Below are positions 62,913 to 64,000 of a stretch of 64,000 nt of DNA, piece by piece. How positions within the stretch are numbered: position 1 is the first letter of the stretch; every line of letters starts with the position of its first letter. The notes under the pieces are model-generated. The model searched no databases and had not been told where the DNA came from. It saw nothing but the letters and a program-made list of their open reading frames with translations. The stretch covers positions 30,938 to 94,937 of the forward strand of contig NZ_DASPLO010000173.1 of NCBI RefSeq assembly GCF_035627495.1. Direction: 5' to 3'. Position numbers and translations under genes: made by a program. The DNA is from Methylocaldum sp035627495. Lineage in GTDB: Bacteria; Pseudomonadota; Gammaproteobacteria; Methylococcales; Methylococcaceae.

Positions 62913-63867
62913 TGAGCTAGGCTCGAAAAAGTGGACGCCATCAATCGTGTAAATCCGGTAGATTGATTGATGGAGGAACGAGATGGCGAAATTACCGAGA
63001 CAGTCGTTCACGACAGAGTTTCGTGAGCAGGCGGTGAGATTGATCACCGAGGATAAGCTGTCCGTGCCGGAAGCGGCGCGGCGACTCAGTCTATCCGCGA
63101 AGACCTTGGCGAATTGGGTCTATAAGGCCCGTGCCGGACAGTTGGGCGAGGTGGGCAAGAGTCGCCAGCCGGTGAGCGATCTGGAGGCGGAGATCTCGCG
63201 TTTGAAGCGGGAGTTGGCGGAAGCAAAGCTGGAGCGCGACTTGTTAAAAAAGGCCGCGGCGTACTTTGCGAGCGAGTCGATGCGAGGTACGCGTTCATGA
63301 AGGCTCACCGTCAGGAATTTCCATTGCCACTGATGTGCCGGGTGTTTGCGGTGTCCAAGAGCGGTTACCACGCCTGGTTGAAGCGCACGCCCTCGAAGCG
63401 GTCACAGGAGAAGGCGCGCCTGGTGTTGGCGATCCGGGCGGCGCACCTGAGGAGCCGGCAAACCTATGGGCCGATCCGGTTGCAGCCGGAGCTGGCTGCG
63501 GCGGGGTTCCAGGTTGGGCTTGGCCGGATTAAGCGGATTCGGCAGGAGTTGGGTCTGCGCTGCAAGCAGGTGAGAAAGTTCAAGGCGACGACGAACTCGA
63601 AGCACACCTGGCCGGTGGCGGAGAACCGGCTGAACCAGGACTTCGCCACAGGGCGTCCCAATCAAGTGTGGGTGACGGATATCACCTACATTCCCACCGA
63701 GGAAGGCTGGCTGTACCTGGCGGGCATCAAGGACGTTCACACCTGCGAGATCGTGGGTTATGCCATGGGGGTCCGGATGACTCAGGACCTGACTGGCCAG
63801 GCACTGATCCGGGCGGTCAAACACAAGCGGCCGGGAGTGGGGTTGATTCACCACTCCCGACCGGGGG
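62913..63867 (+). mobile_element. IS3-family element, 3' part missing
   Basis: Two overlapping transposase frames (orfA, orfB) identify an IS3-family insertion sequence. The left end is placed approximately at 62913 from the sequence before orfA; I cannot verify the terminal repeat because the right end is absent. The element stops inside orfB at about 63867, where an IS256-type left end begins. Confidence 0.75.
62983..63300 (+). CDS. IS3-family transposase OrfA
   Basis: A 105-residue DNA-binding subunit: helix-turn-helix at about 10-50 (FREQAVRLITEDKLSVPEAARRL) and a leucine-zipper-like coiled coil at about 65-92 (DLEAEISRLKRELAEAKLERDLLKKA). A strong GGAGGAACG lies before the ATG. Its stop overlaps the orfB ATG (ATGA). 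Confidence 0.93.
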   Translation: MAKLPRQSFTTEFREQAVRLITEDKLSVPEAARRLSLSAKTLANWVYKARAGQLGEVGKSRQPVSDLEAEISRLKRELAEAKLERDLLKKAAAYFASESMRGTRS

Positions 63868-63872
63868 TGTAA
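63297..63872 (+). pseudogene. IS3-family transposase OrfB, frameshifted and truncated
   Basis: The integrase-like second ORF normally has about 280 residues; this one stops after 191. The HTH_21-like N-terminus and the first catalytic aspartate (WVTDITYIP) are present. The second catalytic motif, expected as HHSDRG, reads HHSRPG: an extra C in CACTCCCGACCGGGG shifts the frame and removes the aspartate. A stop follows, and the sequence then changes to an IS256-type end. The transposase cannot be active. Confidence 0.85.
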
Positions 63873-64000
63873 AAAGAACTGTGTAATTGGTTTGTATAAT
63901 CTGACAAAAAGGAAAATAAAGATGACCAGTGATACAGCCAAACAAGACGCCCTGTTAGACGAGTTGCTCAAAGGCTATTCGGATCCCAAGGACATTTTGG
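63863..64000 (+). mobile_element. Left end of an IS256-family insertion sequence, cut by the window edge
   Basis: GGGGTGTAAAAAGAACTGTG from about 63864 has the look of a terminal inverted repeat and directly precedes an IS256-type transposase start. It interrupts the IS3 orfB. The exact boundary and the target duplication need the right end, outside the window. Confidence 0.7.
63922..64000 (+). CDS. IS256-family transposase, N-terminal 26 residues only
   Basis: The frame from ATG 63922 reads MTSDTAKQDALLDELL and then KGYSDPKDIL to the edge. LDELLKG with DPKDIL is the start I know from mutator-type (IS256) transposases. An AAGGAAAA lies before the ATG. Only the first part is visible, so the family call relies on this start and the end-like sequence before it. 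Confidence 0.72.
   Translation, partial: MTSDTAKQDALLDELLKGYSDPKDIL

Noticed and set aside
63402..63971. 189-residue minus-strand frame across the IS3/IS256 junction
   Set aside because: It is antisense to orfB and continues through the IS256 end, so it is a by-product of two unrelated sequences.

Overview
The window looks like chromosomal DNA of a gammaproteobacterial methanotroph (Methylococcales, a Methylococcus- or Methylocaldum-like organism). The basis is the combination of a hopanoid locus with a stand-alone squalene synthase, two MtdB-type methylene-tetrahydromethanopterin dehydrogenases (the H4MPT formaldehyde-oxidation route), pyruvate phosphate dikinase, the PrsK/PrsR/PrsT regulators of PEP-CTERM/exosortase polysaccharide systems, and Gram-negative envelope genes (bamA, skp, fabZ, lpxA). 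The genus is inferred, not proven.

Layout. 1-7.3 kb: hopanoid genes, with hpnN (cut by the left edge), hpnG, shc and squalene synthase on the minus strand and hpnH divergent. 7.4-12 kb: an ICMT-like methyltransferase, a phosphopantetheinyl transferase, a FabG-type reductase overlapping a glycosyltransferase, and a cation/proton antiporter. 12-17.5 kb: MOSC protein, rnhB, lpxA, fabZ, skp, bamA, a cluster that lacks its usual lpxD and lpxB. 17.7-25 kb: phoU, rlmM, galE, moeA-mobB and two UDP-sugar genes. 25-33.7 kb: a gap of about 1 kb with a possible sigma-54 promoter, then the polysaccharide-priming sugar transferase and prsK-prsR-prsT. 33.9-38.9 kb: SH3 protein, ilvD, argE, argA. 38.9-49.2 kb: glycogen synthase with a large disordered N-terminal extension, a GlgE-like GH13 protein, a mtdB-like gene / globin / mtdB set, ppdK and a LOG protein. 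49.6-54 kb: rapA, a DUF2971 gene and several unusual inverted repeats.

The most interesting part is 54.1-61.5 kb, a tight five-gene minus-strand operon: GMC oxidoreductase with a four-cysteine cluster motif, alpha/beta hydrolase, acetoacetate-decarboxylase-like protein, patatin, metallophosphoesterase. The patatin C-terminus and the GMC N-terminus appear to carry the same domain of about 175 residues, which ties the two enzymes to a common substrate, partner or membrane site. I know of no described pathway for this set; a lipid or polycyclic-lipid (sterol/hopanoid) oxidation and hydrolysis system is my inference.

The right end is mobile/accessory DNA: a VapBC toxin-antitoxin pair between two copies of a 59-bp repeat, then an IS3 element whose second ORF is broken where an IS256-type element begins. 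I see no tRNA, rRNA or CRISPR in the window.
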